DNA of 64,000 nucleotides from Alkalilimnicola sp. S0819 (lineage in GTDB: Bacteria; Pseudomonadota; Gammaproteobacteria; Nitrococcales; WHIW01). The stretch covers positions 62,001-126,000 of the forward strand of contig NZ_WHIW01000009.1 of assembly GCF_009295635.1 (NCBI RefSeq), read 5' to 3'. The notes beneath the pieces were generated by a model. It saw only the letters and a list, made by a program, of their open reading frames with translations, searched no databases and was not told the DNA's origin. Positions within the stretch are counted from its first letter, which is position 1. Each line of letters opens with the position of its first letter. This document shows, piece after piece, positions 17,257-29,413 of the stretch. A program made the translations under genes and the position numbers.

Positions 17257-18585
17257 ATGAAGACCGAACCGGACAAAACCACCCGCTATCGGCAAGGCAG
17301 CCTGAGCCTGTCGGGCACGGTCATGCTGGGCACTGGCGTGATGATAGGTGCGGGGATTTTCGCCCTCACCGGGCAGATGGCGCAAATGACGGGCGCACTC
17401 TTTCCGTTGGCCTTTCTGACCGCCGCCGTGGTGGTGGCTTTCAGTGCCTATTCCTACATCAAGATCTCGAACGCCTATCCGTCGGCCGGCGGCATCGGTA
17501 TGTATCTGTACAAGGCCTACGGCGACGGCCTGCCCACAGCCTTCAACGCCTTGCTGATGTATTTCTCGATGGTCATCGCCCAGAGTTTTCTGGCGCGCAC
17601 CTTCGGCGCCTACGCCGTGCAGCTTTTCGGCGCCGGCGAGCATGGCCGCCTGGTGCCAATGCTCGGGGTGGGGCTCATTCTGGTGGCCTTCGCGCTGAAC
17701 CTCGCAAGCAACCGCCTGATCCAGGGGGTGGCATCCCTGCTCGGCCTGCTGAAGATCGCCGGGATACTGCTCTTCGGGCTCGTGGGCGTCTGGCTCGCCG
17801 ATAGTCTGGCGGTGGATGTCTCCTCCGCGGGCCAGGCCGGAGGCGTCGGCAACTTCCTCGGCGCGACGGCCCTGGGAATACTCGCGTTCAAGGGCTTCAC
17901 CACCATCACCAACAGCGGCTCGGAGGTACGGGACCCCCATCGCAACGTCGGTCGCGCCATCGTCATCTCCATCGCCGCCTGTGTGGTGATCTACGCGCTG
18001 GTGGGCTTCGCCGTGGCGAGCAATCTCTCGCTGGCCGAGATCATCGAGACCCGGGACTACTCCCTCGCCGCCGCCGCCCGTCCGGCGCTGGGGGATTACG
18101 GTGTCTGGTTCACGGTCGTCATCGCCATGATGGCCACCGCCGGCGGCATTCTGGCCAGTATCTTCGCGGTGTCGCGCATGCTGGCCATGCTCACGGAAAT
18201 GAAACTGGTGCCGCACAGCCACTTCGGCATGCCGGGCAGCATCCAGAAACACACGCTGGTGTATACCGTGGTGCTGGGGCTGTTCCTGACCGCCTTCTTC
18301 GACCTGTCACGGATTGCGGCGCTGGGTATCGTCTTCTACCTGGTGATGGACATCGCCATACACTGGGGGGTGTTGCGCTATCTGCGTGAGGATGTGCAGG
18401 CCCGGGCCTGGGTGCCGGTGGTGGCGATCGGGCTGGATGTGCTGGTGCTGGGCGGGTTCGTCTGGGTCAAGCTGCAGTCGGATCGCCTGGTGATCAGCGT
18501 GGCGCTCGGGGCAATGGCCGTCATCGCTGTCGGCGAGCAGATTTTTCTCGGCAAAGCGCGATCGAACAAGAGGACAACATCATGA
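17257..18585 (+). CDS. APC-superfamily permease in a copper operon
   Basis: This 442 aa inner-membrane protein has about 12 helices and the APC signature at the N-terminus: [19 protein letters not shown], with the GxG unwound helix that binds the amino group of amino acids. [20 protein letters not shown] is the conserved helix-6 and loop region. The start at 17257 has GGAGG with good spacing. Its substrate is unknown; APC members carry amino acids, polyamines or related compounds. Its end overlaps the next gene's ATG by four bases, and that gene overlaps copA. So it is translated with a copper exporter, an unexpected partnership. Confidence 0.85.
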   Translation: MKTEPDKTTRYRQGSLSLSGTVMLGTGVMIGAGIFALTGQMAQMTGALFPLAFLTAAVVVAFSAYSYIKISNAYPSAGGIGMYLYKAYGDGLPTAFNALLMYFSMVIAQSFLARTFGAYAVQLFGAGEHGRLVPMLGVGLILVAFALNLASNRLIQGVASLLGLLKIAGILLFGLVGVWLADSLAVDVSSAGQAGGVGNFLGATALGILAFKGFTTITNSGSEVRDPHRNVGRAIVISIAACVVIYALVGFAVASNLSLAEIIETRDYSLAAAARPALGDYGVWFTVVIAMMATAGGILASIFAVSRMLAMLTEMKLVPHSHFGMPGSIQKHTLVYTVVLGLFLTAFFDLSRIAALGIVFYLVMDIAIHWGVLRYLREDVQARAWVPVVAIGLDVLVLGGFVWVKLQSDRLVISVALGAMAVIAVGEQIFLGKARSNKRTTS

Positions 18586-18796
18586 TGGAAGGACACATGT
18601 ACGGCAACATGATGTGGGGCGGGCATTGGCTGTGGATGCTGCTGATCGCCCTGGTGGTGGTCATCCCCGTCTGGCGTATCTGCCAGCGCGCGGGCTTCCC
18701 GGGCTGGCTCGGCCTGCTGAGCCTGATTCCCATGATCAATCTGGGCCTGCTCTATTTTCTCGCCTTCGCGGACTGGCCGGCGGACAAGGAGAACAC

Positions 18797-18800
<4 letters not shown>
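18582..18800 (+). CDS. Small two-helix membrane protein upstream of copA
   Basis: This 72 aa protein starts with a Met/His/Gly-rich segment ([16 protein letters not shown]) that could bind copper. It continues with two membrane helices ([15 protein letters not shown] and [20 protein letters not shown]). Short proteins of this type often precede P-type ATPase genes. It overlaps the permease stop by four bases and the copA start by four bases. I cannot assign a specific function. Confidence 0.75.
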
Positions 18801-21121
<2,321 letters not shown>

Positions 21122-21235
21122 GCACGCCCGGGACGCTCCGCAGAGGGCAGCACGAACGGCTGCCCTCAACATTTCCCCGCGGCAGCCGTTATAACGAGTA
21201 CCAACGACCACGCCTCAGCTACGGGGAGAATGCTC

Positions 21236-22873
21236 ATGACCGCTGTCCTGCGCCAGTTCAGGATTCGCGCCCGGATGTCACTCATCGCGGCCTTCGTGGT
21301 GGCGTCCATGATGGCCATCGCCTGGATGGCCGCGAGCACCCTGGAGCGCGAGCTCTGGGACGCGAGTCGCCAGCGCATGGCCGAGGTGGTGCAGACCGCC
21401 AGCGGTGTGCTCAAGCACTACCACGCCCTGGAGCAGTCCGGCGAACTGACCCGACGCCAGGCACAGGAGGCCGCCAAAACCGCCGTGGCCGGCATGCGCT
21501 ACGGCGAGGACGGCTATCTGTGGATCAATGACCTGCAACCGCGCATGGTGATGCATCCCGAACAACCGCAACTCGACGGCACGGACCTCAGCAGCAAGAC
21601 CGACCCCAACGGCAAGCGCCTGTTCGTGACCTTTGTCGAGGTCGTCCGTGAGCAGGGTGCCGGTTATGTGGATTACCTCTGGCCCAAGCCCGATCACGAC
21701 GAGCCGGTGGAGAAAGTCTCTTACGTGCAATTGTTCGAGCCCTGGGGCTGGGTCCTGGGCTCGGGCGTGTACATGGACAGCGTGCAGGCGGCGCTGGCCG
21801 AGCGGCTGTTGCTGGAGGCGGGCAAGGTCCTGTTGGTGCTGATCCTGCTGGCGGCGCTGTCCGCCCTGGTGGTGCGCAGCATCACCGGCCCGCTGGGCGC
21901 CACCATCGCCCGACTCCGGGATATCTCCGAAGGCACCATGGACCTCACCACGCGGGTCGACACCAGCGGCCGCGACGAACTCAGCGAACTGGCCCGGAGT
22001 TTCAACAAGCTGTTGCTGTCGGTGCAGGAGGTGATCCGCGAGGTGGGCCGCTCCAACGGCCAGCTGAGCAGTTCCACCGAGACCCTGAGCCGAGTCACCG
22101 CCAGCGCCCGCGAGGGCATGCACAGCCAACAGGCCGACACCGAGCAGTTGGCCAGCGCCATGAATCAGATGCTGGCCACGGTGCAGGAAGTCGCCCGCAA
22201 TGCCGCCACCGCCGCCGACGCCACCGCTCAGGCTGAAGGCGAGGCGGGTAACGGCCGCCGGGTCGTGGAATCCACCATGGCCGCCATCGGGGCGCTCTCC
22301 GAGGAGCTGGAACGCTCCCGGGACGAGGCCGCCAGCCTGGCCGAGGATTCCCACAGCATCGGCACTGTGCTGGATGTGATCAACGGCGTGGCCGAACAGA
22401 CCAACCTGCTGGCGTTGAACGCCGCCATCGAGGCGGCCCGAGCCGGCGAGCAGGGCCGCGGCTTCGCCGTGGTGGCCGACGAGGTGCGCACCCTGGCCCA
22501 GCGCACCCAGGAATCCACCCAGGAGATTCAAGGCATCATCGAGCGGCTGCAGGGCAAAGCTCAACAGGCGGTGGAAGGCATGGCCGAGACCGCCAAGCGG
22601 GCAGCCGCCTCGGTGGCCGAGTCGGCGCAGGCGGGCGATGCACTCAACGCCATCGCCACGGCGGTGTCCACCATCAACGACATGAACACCCAGATCGCCA
22701 GCGCCTCCGAGGAGCAGGCCTCCACCGCCGAGGAGATCAGCCGCAGTGTCAGCCACATCCGCGATGTGGCGGTGGAGACCGCCCAGGGCGTGGATGAAAG
22801 CCAGAGCGCGGCCCGGGAAGTGGGCGATGTGGCGCAGCGCCTGCAGGGCCTGCTGAACCGCTTCCGGGTCTGA
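21236..22873 (+). CDS. Methyl-accepting chemotaxis protein with single Cache sensor
   Basis: This 545 aa transmembrane chemoreceptor starts with a first helix near residues 13-33. A periplasmic single-Cache-2 domain follows, with [28 protein letters not shown] and [12 protein letters not shown]; this group often senses small carboxylates. The second helix is near residues 191-212, then HAMP and a methylated coiled coil. The hairpin tip has [20 protein letters not shown] and [18 protein letters not shown], which bind CheA and CheW. The ATG at 21236 has GGGGAG with a 7-bp spacer and is preferred over 21230. No CheR-binding pentapeptide ends the protein (NRFRV). It is a lone gene with its own promoter region. 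Confidence 0.93.
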   Translation: MTAVLRQFRIRARMSLIAAFVVASMMAIAWMAASTLERELWDASRQRMAEVVQTASGVLKHYHALEQSGELTRRQAQEAAKTAVAGMRYGEDGYLWINDLQPRMVMHPEQPQLDGTDLSSKTDPNGKRLFVTFVEVVREQGAGYVDYLWPKPDHDEPVEKVSYVQLFEPWGWVLGSGVYMDSVQAALAERLLLEAGKVLLVLILLAALSALVVRSITGPLGATIARLRDISEGTMDLTTRVDTSGRDELSELARSFNKLLLSVQEVIREVGRSNGQLSSSTETLSRVTASAREGMHSQQADTEQLASAMNQMLATVQEVARNAATAADATAQAEGEAGNGRRVVESTMAAIGALSEELERSRDEAASLAEDSHSIGTVLDVINGVAEQTNLLALNAAIEAARAGEQGRGFAVVADEVRTLAQRTQESTQEIQGIIERLQGKAQQAVEGMAETAKRAAASVAESAQAGDALNAIATAVSTINDMNTQIASASEEQASTAEEISRSVSHIRDVAVETAQGVDESQSAAREVGDVAQRLQGLLNRFRV

Positions 22874-22950
22874 GCAACCGGGCCGTCCTGGCCTTCCCAC
22901 ACGGCGGGCCCATACTGTGGGCTTCACCGCAGGTGACACGGTGCAAGTCT

Positions 22951-23006
22951 GCCTGCCGTGGCCGGCGCCCGCGGGCGCCGCGCGCGATGTGGGGTTCCCG
23001 GCAGGC
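22951..23006. terminator. Compound hairpin between convergent genes
   Basis: GCCTGCCG (22951-22958) pairs with CGGCAGGC (22999-23006). Between them is a perfect 16-bp palindrome at 22964-22979 (GGCGCCCG/CGGGCGCC). It lies between the convergent ends of the chemoreceptor (22873) and the metallopeptidase gene (23022). It may stop transcription in both directions, but no U-tract is present. Confidence 0.4.
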
Positions 23007-23021
23007 CCCACCCCGCGGTTC

Positions 23022-23726
23022 TTATGTCCCCGCGGCCAGGCGTGCCTTGCGCTCGCGCCAGTCCGGCAGGGCCTCGTCCATCAACGCATAGAAGCGCGGG
23101 CTGTGATTGAACTCCCGCAGATGGCACAGCTCGTGGACGATGACGTAATCGATACAGGCCAGCGGCTGCTTGATCAGTTCCAGATTGAGGTTGACCCGCC
23201 CGCGACTGGAGCAACTGCCCCAGCGGCTACGCATCCAGCGCAGACCCAGCTCGGGTAACGGAATGCCCCAATGGGCCAGCGCCCCATGGCAGGCGGCCAG
23301 CCGTTCGGCGAAGACCTGCCGGGCCTGCTGCCGGTACCAGGCGTGCAGCGCCTCACGCAAGGCCGCCGGGTCGTCCGGCCGGCGCAGCCGCAAGACGATG
23401 GCGCCACCGGTGAACTCGCCGCCCTTCGGCCCCAGCCGCGCCCGCAAGGGGTAGCGCTCTCCCAGGTACGGGTGCCGCGCGCCATTCTCGAAACGCAGCG
23501 GTTCGGGCCGTGGCCGGGCCTGCAGTTCAGCCTGTTTCCCCAGCAGCCAATCCAGCTTCTTCAGCAGAAAGCCTTCCGCCTCAGCGGCGGAGCATTGCAT
23601 CGGCGCGCGCAGCTCCACCCGACCGTCGGGGTGCAGATACAGGCCGATGCTGCGCCGGCGACTGCGGCGCAGGGTGTAGTCGATGCGGTGTCCGTCCCGA
23701 CGCAGGGTGCGGGTATCGCCACTCAT
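23022..23726 (-). CDS. YgjP/DUF45 (M48-like) metallopeptidase family protein
   Basis: This 234 aa soluble protein carries the zinc motif VHELCHLREFNHSPRF (HExxH with a downstream His) after the DUF45 signature MRSRWGSCSSRGRVNLNLEL. The N-terminal part has RRSRRRSIGLYLHPDGRVELRAP (in two pieces: RRSRRRSIGLYLHPDG, then RVELRAP), typical of YgjP proteins. Proteolysis is presumed from the zinc site, but substrates are unknown. The ATG at 23726 is two bases after the srkA stop, so the pair is probably co-translated. A TTG at 23732 is another possible start. Confidence 0.88.
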   Translation of the reverse strand: MSGDTRTLRRDGHRIDYTLRRSRRRSIGLYLHPDGRVELRAPMQCSAAEAEGFLLKKLDWLLGKQAELQARPRPEPLRFENGARHPYLGERYPLRARLGPKGGEFTGGAIVLRLRRPDDPAALREALHAWYRQQARQVFAERLAACHGALAHWGIPLPELGLRWMRSRWGSCSSRGRVNLNLELIKQPLACIDYVIVHELCHLREFNHSPRFYALMDEALPDWRERKARLAAGT

Positions 23727-23728
23727 GC

Positions 23729-24715
23729 TCAAATCACCAGCGGCGGCTCATCCAGCAGCGCCAGCTGCTCGCGCAAGGCGAGCACATGGTCCTCCCAGTA
23801 GCGCGTACCGTTGAACCAGGGGAAGGCCAGCGGAAAGGCCGGGTCGTGCCAACGTCGGGCCAGCCAGGCGGCGTAGTGCATCATGCGCAGGCTGCGCAGG
23901 GCCTCGATCAGGTGCAGTTCGCGCCGATCGAAGTCGTGGAATTCCTCGTAGGCCTCGACGATGTCCGAAAGCTGCAGGCTCATCTCCGCCCGGTCCCCGG
24001 AGAGCAGCATCCACAGATCCTGCACCGCCGGCCCCTGGCGGCAATCGTCCAGGTCGACGAAATGCGGCCCCTCGTCGGTCCAGAGGATGTTGCCCGGGTG
24101 GCAATCGCCGTGCAGGCGCAACTCGGCCACGTCCCCGGCCCGCTCGAAGCCCCGGGCAATGCCGTCCAGCACATCGCGACTGAGGCTCTCGTAGGCCTCG
24201 AGAATGTGAGCGGGCAGCCAATCGCCCTCCAGCAGATACTGCCTGGAGGCCTCGCCCATGTCGGCCATGCTCAGGGTCGGTCGATGCTCGAAGGGCCGCG
24301 CCGCGCCCACCGCATGAATACGCCCCAGGAAGCGGCCCAACCACTCCCGGTGCTCCGGCAGGTCCAACTCCGGACCGCGCCCCCCTCGGCGCGGGTAGCA
24401 GGCGTAGCGAAAACCGGCGTGCTCGTGCAGGGTCTCGCCGCCTACGCGCAGTGGCGCGACCACTGGAATCTCGTGACCCTGCAACGCCTCGGCGAAGGCG
24501 TGCTCCTCGCGAATCTGCTCATCGCGCCAGCGTTCCGGGCGGTAAAACTTCACCACCAGCGGTTGGGCGCCTTCCAGGCCCACCTGATAGACCCGGTTCT
24601 CGTAGCTGTTCAGCGCCAGCACCCGGCCGTCGCTGAGATAACCCAGGCTCTCCACCGCGTCCAGCACACAGTCCGGCGACAGGGCCTGGTAGGGATGTTC
24701 GGCTGTCTCGTTCAT
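23729..24715 (-). CDS. srkA: Stress-response serine/threonine protein kinase SrkA (YihE/RdoA)
   Basis: This 328 aa protein has the aminoglycoside-phosphotransferase/choline-kinase-like fold. Landmarks are SYENRVYQVGLEG and VVKFYRPERW (ATP Lys), HGDCHPGNILWTDEGPHFVD (catalytic Asp and Asn, then metal Asp), and DDCRQGPAVQDLWML, the exact SrkA pattern. In E. coli this kinase protects cells from envelope stress and programmed death. The start at 24715 gives MNETAEHPYQALSPD, the usual beginning. It is followed by the DUF45 gene in the same transcript. It should not be confused with AmgK, the cell-wall sugar kinase of a related fold. Confidence 0.93.
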   Translation of the reverse strand: MNETAEHPYQALSPDCVLDAVESLGYLSDGRVLALNSYENRVYQVGLEGAQPLVVKFYRPERWRDEQIREEHAFAEALQGHEIPVVAPLRVGGETLHEHAGFRYACYPRRGGRGPELDLPEHREWLGRFLGRIHAVGAARPFEHRPTLSMADMGEASRQYLLEGDWLPAHILEAYESLSRDVLDGIARGFERAGDVAELRLHGDCHPGNILWTDEGPHFVDLDDCRQGPAVQDLWMLLSGDRAEMSLQLSDIVEAYEEFHDFDRRELHLIEALRSLRMMHYAAWLARRWHDPAFPLAFPWFNGTRYWEDHVLALREQLALLDEPPLVI

Positions 24716-24755
24716 GAGCGCATGGTAACGCCTATTGCCCCGCCGGGCGCCCATG

Positions 24756-24784
24756 AAAAAAAATCCCCGGCCGAAGCCGGGGAT
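24756..24784 (-). terminator. Intrinsic terminator after the secreted esterase gene
   Basis: ATCCCCGGC (24763-24771) and GCCGGGGAT (24776-24784) form a 9-bp stem with a four-base loop. On the minus strand the hairpin is followed by eight U residues (the run of A at 24756-24763). It sits 50 bp beyond the esterase stop at 24835 and before the srkA start at 24715. Confidence 0.92.
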
Positions 24785-24834
24785 ATCCGAAGGGGGCAGC
24801 TGCCTGCCCGGAAGCTATGCCGGCATCCGCGTGC

Positions 24835-26535
24835 TCAGTTGCACTGCCCGGCCTCGAAGAAGCCCTGAGCGGTTTCCTTCACGTAGGTGTAGGAGCCCGC
24901 CAGGCCGCCCAGGGAATCATCGCCGCCCTGGGTGTAATAGCCACCGGAGTAGTAGGCGCGGCCATTCCAGTCATGGTTGTTGTTGGTGGTGTACCAGTCC
25001 TGGCAGACAAAGCCGCCGCCACCGCCGCCGCTACCACCGCCGCCGCTTCCGCCACCACAGGCGGCAGGCTTGGCGGTGAACCATTCACCGGCGGCCCCTT
25101 CGTGCAGGGTCACCTCGGACCAGGTGTCGAAGTAGTAGCCGATGCTCTTCGCATCCCCGGTGGTGATGGCGTAGAGATCGTAATTACCACCCTTGCTCGC
25201 ACGACTGGCATCCAGATGCGCCTTGGGCGACGCGGTGACGCTGGCGCAGCTTTCCGCCGGGGCGTTCGGGTCGCTGACGATCACGGTGCGGGTCTTGCTC
25301 GCCACATTACCGCTGCTGTCTTCGGCCGTGTACGTGCAGTAGTACTCACCTACAGTGGACGTATCCACATCGCAGGCCGCGTTCACCGACAGGGCTCCGT
25401 CCTCCGGGTCCGTCGCGCTCGCCCCCGGGTCGCTGAAGCTGCTGTACAACGCCAGCTCCATCGGGTTGTCACCGCTCAGGGTGATCTGCGGTTTGCCGTT
25501 CGCCGGCGCGCCGCCGCTGCCGTCACGGGCATGGCGACTGAAGAAGTCCCAGACCAGATCCGGGTAGCTGGGCCCGCTTCGGCGGTTGTAAGCAGCCTCG
25601 CTGCCATCGGCACCCGCCACCCAGTAATGCCCATAGTCGCTGTCGCTGGTGTCCGGGGTTTCCAGGGGGCCATCGAAGAAGATGGTTTCCACCACCGAAC
25701 GACTGCCCGGGTACCCATCCACGGTGTAGTACGCGTGGCGGCAACCATAGTTGCTCTGATAGTAGTATTCGCACGCCACCTCATCGGCCTTGCTGCCGCC
25801 GAACACCTGCAGATGCGCATCACGCATGTTGCGCCCGGCCGGTTGCTGGACCACGCAGTCCCGGTTGTTGGCCAGGACCATCAGCGGAATGGCGTAGGAA
25901 TCATTCAACTCCCGCTCCATGTCGTTCACCGTGGTATTGATGGACTCCATGGTCGGGGAACCGTAGCAACCGGCCAACGACACCGAACTGGAGGTCTCAC
26001 CATAGGCCAGCCCCGCCGCCGGCGCCGCCGCCGCCCAGTACTCGTTGTGGGTGACCGCGGCCACCATGGTCATGGCGCCACCCGAGGACAAGCCGGTGAT
26101 GTAGCGGCGGTTGGGGTCGATGCTGTAATTCGACTCCACCTCCAGCCCGATCTGATGCAGATCCTCCGGCTCGCCCTGGCCTTCGTGGGTGTGCTGGTCG
26201 AACCAGAAGCCCCAGCAGTTCTCGCTGCGCATGCCGTCGTAACTGGTAATGAAGGGGGTGACCAGAATGAAGCCGTAGCGATCGGCCGCCTCCCGCATGC
26301 CCCAGTCATCCACGTCGTGATGATCCTGCACACAACCGTGCAGCGTCATCACCATGGGTGCCGGACCACTGAGGTTGTCGGGCACATACACCTTGTATTG
26401 GCGATCCCGGGAACCGGAATAGGATTTGGCGCTGAACGTATAGGTATCGGTGGTAGCCGCCATCGCGTCCGGCACGGGCCCCATCAAGGCCGGTGCCAGC
26501 AGCAAGGCCAGCATGCTGCGCAATAGTGTTTTCAT
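24835..26535 (-). CDS. Secreted PHB-depolymerase-family esterase with Ig-like and Cys-pair C-terminal domains
   Basis: This exported protein has 566 aa. The signal peptide ends near DAMA (residue 26). The catalytic domain has the oxyanion HGC (TLHGCVQDH, about residue 66) and the lipase box GLSSG with Ser150, as in esterase/PHB-depolymerase enzymes. An Ig-like DUF5011 domain follows (FSDPGASATDPEDGALSV to SGNVASKTRTVIV). Then come a region with TASPKAHLDASRA, a Gly/Ser linker, and a 55-residue C-terminal module with two Cys that may bind substrate. The likely job is extracellular hydrolysis of a polyester or feruloyl/acetyl ester. It is monocistronic, with its own terminator. Confidence 0.85.
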   Translation of the reverse strand: MKTLLRSMLALLLAPALMGPVPDAMAATTDTYTFSAKSYSGSRDRQYKVYVPDNLSGPAPMVMTLHGCVQDHHDVDDWGMREAADRYGFILVTPFITSYDGMRSENCWGFWFDQHTHEGQGEPEDLHQIGLEVESNYSIDPNRRYITGLSSGGAMTMVAAVTHNEYWAAAAPAAGLAYGETSSSVSLAGCYGSPTMESINTTVNDMERELNDSYAIPLMVLANNRDCVVQQPAGRNMRDAHLQVFGGSKADEVACEYYYQSNYGCRHAYYTVDGYPGSRSVVETIFFDGPLETPDTSDSDYGHYWVAGADGSEAAYNRRSGPSYPDLVWDFFSRHARDGSGGAPANGKPQITLSGDNPMELALYSSFSDPGASATDPEDGALSVNAACDVDTSTVGEYYCTYTAEDSSGNVASKTRTVIVSDPNAPAESCASVTASPKAHLDASRASKGGNYDLYAITTGDAKSIGYYFDTWSEVTLHEGAAGEWFTAKPAACGGGSGGGGSGGGGGGFVCQDWYTTNNNHDWNGRAYYSGGYYTQGGDDSLGGLAGSYTYVKETAQGFFEAGQCN

Positions 26536-26911
26536 CTCTCTCCCCCTTGGCCGGGTTGTTGCCATTGTTTGCAGGCATGTGGGGGGGCGGAACCTCAAGC
26601 TTTCGCCCTGCCGTCTTTCTTGTTCTTTTGTTGCACCCACGAATTTAAAACTAGTTCACACTTCCCCTGCCGTCACGACGCAGTGCAGCAGTGTCGCTGC
26701 AGCGCCCCAGGGGCGTTGAACCGGCACTGCAATTGCCTGAGAAAAACGCTCGGCGTATGCTGCCTACTGACCGGGATCTTGCGGGGCTGCCGTATGCGCG
26801 GCAGAAGCCTGGCCTTGCCCTCAAGCGAACGGCCATTGCAGCGCGCCCCACGGCGCTTTCAGATAACCGGAGCCAGCTGGGCGGCTCCGGGTTGAAGAGT
26901 GATCCTGGACC
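26536..26911. other. 376-bp gene-free leader between secreted esterase and RRM gene
   Basis: No convincing gene is visible. The part near 26570-26690 is relatively AT-rich and should hold the divergent promoters. The part near the RRM gene has a stable hairpin: CCGGAGCC (26867-26874) pairs with GGCTCCGG (26883-26890), just before the GAAGAG ribosome-site region and 21 bp before the ATG. A long structured leader ahead of a small RNA-binding protein resembles cold-shock regulation, but this is inference. Confidence 0.4.
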
Positions 26912-27187
26912 ATGAAGTCGATTTACGTAGGCAACCTCCCCTTCAGCGCCACCGAAGACGAGGTGCGCGACCTGTTCGCCGCCTTCGGCGAAGTACAGAA
27001 GGTCAACCTGATCAATGACCGGGAAACCGGCCGCCCCCGCGGTTTCGGTTTCGTGGAGATGGACGACGCCGATGCGGAAAGGGCCATCGAAGCACTCAAC
27101 GGCCAGGACATGGGCGGCCGCCCCCTGCGCATCAACGAAGCCCAGCCCAAGCGCCCCATGGGCGGCGGCGGCCATCGCCGCTTCTAA
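26912..27187 (+). CDS. Small RRM-type RNA-binding protein
   Basis: This 91 aa protein is a single RNA-recognition motif. RNP2 is SIYVGNLPFS (residues 3-12) and RNP1 is RGFGFVEMDD (about residues 43-52), with GQDMGGRPLRINEAQP closing the fold. A short Gly/Arg/His tail (MGGGGHRRF) follows. These proteins, common in proteobacteria and cyanobacteria (Rbp type), bind single-stranded RNA and are often cold-induced. It is preceded by the long leader described for 26536-26911 and followed by the uup gene 123 bp later. Confidence 0.93.
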   Translation: MKSIYVGNLPFSATEDEVRDLFAAFGEVQKVNLINDRETGRPRGFGFVEMDDADAERAIEALNGQDMGGRPLRINEAQPKRPMGGGGHRRF

Positions 27188-27310
27188 GGCTCTCGCCGGT
27201 CGGGTCACGCCCGGCCGGCGCTCTCCCGCACTCCGCTTCCGCTACACTAGCGCCTTCCCGGCGAAACCCCGCCTTCGCCACCCCCTACCCACGCCCAGCG
27301 AGCCGACACC

Positions 27311-29218
27311 GTGTTGATACAACTGCAGAACGTTTCCCTGAGCTTTGGCGGCCCCGCCCTGCTCGATCAGGCCGATATGGTCATTCAGCCCGGCGAACGG
27401 GTCTGCCTGGTGGGGCGCAACGGCAGCGGCAAGTCCTCGCTGATGAAGCTGGTGGCCGGCGAATACCGCCCCGATGGCGGCGAACTGCGCCGCCGCCCCG
27501 GGCTTGTGCTGGCGCAGCTCCCCCAGGACGTGCCCGCCGGGCTGCACGGCCCGGTATTCGACGTGGTGGCCCAGGGCGTGGGGGAGTTGGGCGAACTGTT
27601 GCGGGAGTACCACCGGCTGAGCCAGGCGCTGGCCGCCGGGGAGACCGATGACAAGACCCTGGCCCGGCTGGAGCGGGTGCAGCACCAACTGGAAGCCCAG
27701 CAGGGCTGGGAGCTCACCAGCCGGGTGGATGCGGTGCTCAGTCGCCTGGAGCTGGACCCGGAGGCGGATTTCGACAGTCTCTCCGGGGGCATGAAACGCC
27801 GGGTGCTGCTGGGGCAGGCCCTGGTGCGCCAACCCGACCTGCTGCTGCTCGACGAGCCCACCAACCATCTGGACCTGCCCGCCATCGAGTGGCTGGAAGG
27901 CTTTCTGCGCGAGTATCAGGGCGCGCTGCTGTTCGTCACCCATGACCGGCGTTTTCTGCAGCGGGTCGCCACCCGCATCGTCGAGCTGGACCGGGGGCGG
28001 CTGAGCAGCTGGCCGGGGGATTACCGGGCCTACCTGGACGGCAAACAGGCCCAGCTGGACGCGGAAGCGCGCCAGCAGGCGAATTTCGACAAGAAGCTCG
28101 CCCAGGAGGAGGCCTGGATACGCCAGGGCATCAAGGCCCGACGCACGCGCAACGAAGGTCGGGTGCGCGCCCTGAAGGCCATGCGCGAGGAGCTGCGCCA
28201 GCGCCGGGAGCAGGAAGGCCGAGCGGAGTTCGGGGTGGGCGAGGCGGAGCGTTCCGGGCGGCTGGTGGCCCAGGCCGAGCATCTTTCCTTCGGCTACGAG
28301 GGCAGGCCGCTGATCCGCGATTTCAGCGCCACCATCCTGCGCGGCGACAAGATCGGCGTCATCGGCCCCAACGGCTCGGGCAAGACCACTTTCATCCGCC
28401 TGCTGCTGGGCGAGCTGGCCCCGGACAGCGGCCAGCTCAAGCTGGGCAGCCGCCTGGAAGTGGCCTACTTCGACCAGCTGCGCAGCCAGCTGGATCCAGA
28501 GGCCAGCGTGCTGGACAACGTCGCCGGCGGCAGCGAGCAGGTCACGGTGAACGGCCAATCCAAGCACGTGATCAGTTATCTGCAGGATTTCCTGTTCAGC
28601 CCCGAGCGCGCCCGCCAGCCCGCCAAGTCACTCTCGGGCGGCGAGCGCAATCGCCTGCTGCTGGCCAAGCTGCTCACCCGCCCGGCGAATGTACTGGTGC
28701 TGGACGAGCCCACCAACGACCTGGACGTGGAGACCCTGGAGCTGCTGGAGAGTCTGCTGCTGGAATTCCAGGGCACGGTCATCGTGGTCAGCCACGATCG
28801 CAGCTTCCTCAACAATGTGGCCGGGCGCATCTTCGCCCTGGAAGGCAACGGCCGGGTGGGTGATTACGTGGGCGGCTTCGATGACTGGCTGCGCCAGCGC
28901 CCCGCCCCGCGTGCTACCGGCAAACCGCCCGCCACCCCAAGGCCCAAGGCCAGCGCCCCGCCCCGCCCGCCCGTGCAGGAGGCATCGCGGAGCCGGAAAT
29001 TGAGCTACAAGGAGCAGCGGGAGTTGGAACAGCTGCCCGCGCAACTGGAGGAGCTGGAGGCCCGCCTGGAGGAGCTGCGCGAGGCGTTGGCCGACCCGGC
29101 GCTGTATCGGGACCAGGCCGATCGGGTGCCCGCCCTCACCGCCGAACTGGAGCGCACGGAACAGCGCCTGGAGACGGCTTTCAGTCGCTGGGAAGAGCTG
29201 GAAGCCGCGTCTTCGTAG
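27311..29218 (+). CDS. uup: ABC-F ATPase Uup
   Basis: This cytosolic 635 aa protein has two ABC domains and no membrane part. Walker A motifs are GRNGSGKSS and GPNGSGKTT; signature motifs are LSGGMKRR and LSGGERNR; Walker B regions are LLLLDEPTNHLD and VLVLDEPTNDLD. A charged linker of ABC-F type joins them, and a C-terminal coiled coil (LSYKEQRELEQLPAQLEELE onward) marks the Uup subgroup. It acts on ribosomes and/or on branched DNA to limit transposon excision. The start is GTG at 27311; no nearer ATG matches the family. Confidence 0.93.
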   Translation: MLIQLQNVSLSFGGPALLDQADMVIQPGERVCLVGRNGSGKSSLMKLVAGEYRPDGGELRRRPGLVLAQLPQDVPAGLHGPVFDVVAQGVGELGELLREYHRLSQALAAGETDDKTLARLERVQHQLEAQQGWELTSRVDAVLSRLELDPEADFDSLSGGMKRRVLLGQALVRQPDLLLLDEPTNHLDLPAIEWLEGFLREYQGALLFVTHDRRFLQRVATRIVELDRGRLSSWPGDYRAYLDGKQAQLDAEARQQANFDKKLAQEEAWIRQGIKARRTRNEGRVRALKAMREELRQRREQEGRAEFGVGEAERSGRLVAQAEHLSFGYEGRPLIRDFSATILRGDKIGVIGPNGSGKTTFIRLLLGELAPDSGQLKLGSRLEVAYFDQLRSQLDPEASVLDNVAGGSEQVTVNGQSKHVISYLQDFLFSPERARQPAKSLSGGERNRLLLAKLLTRPANVLVLDEPTNDLDVETLELLESLLLEFQGTVIVVSHDRSFLNNVAGRIFALEGNGRVGDYVGGFDDWLRQRPAPRATGKPPATPRPKASAPPRPPVQEASRSRKLSYKEQRELEQLPAQLEELEARLEELREALADPALYRDQADRVPALTAELERTEQRLETAFSRWEELEAASS

Positions 29219-29413
29219 CAGCGCCCCCGAGCGTGAACCGGCGGGAAAGACCATCGCGGCCAAAAGCCGCTGCGGCAGCGTAACGACTCTGCACCAGAGC
29301 GGTTCACCCGGGAAACACTATCCGGTATAAATGGACCCCATATCTCTCAGTGCAGGTCGGGGCGCGGCGATTACGGCGCGGCGGCCGCCCCATAACGGAT
29401 AACAAGACCTATC

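Noticed and set aside
21278-23011. A 577-codon open frame opposite the chemoreceptor
   Set aside because: Gly/His/Leu-rich antisense frame of a clear receptor gene.
23729-24715. AmgK, the partner of MupP
   Set aside because: The fold is related, but the motif pattern (HGDCHPGNILW, DDCRQGPAVQDLW) is that of SrkA.
24817-26526. A 569-codon open frame opposite the secreted esterase
   Set aside because: The esterase has a signal peptide, lipase box and terminator; the opposite frame has none of these.
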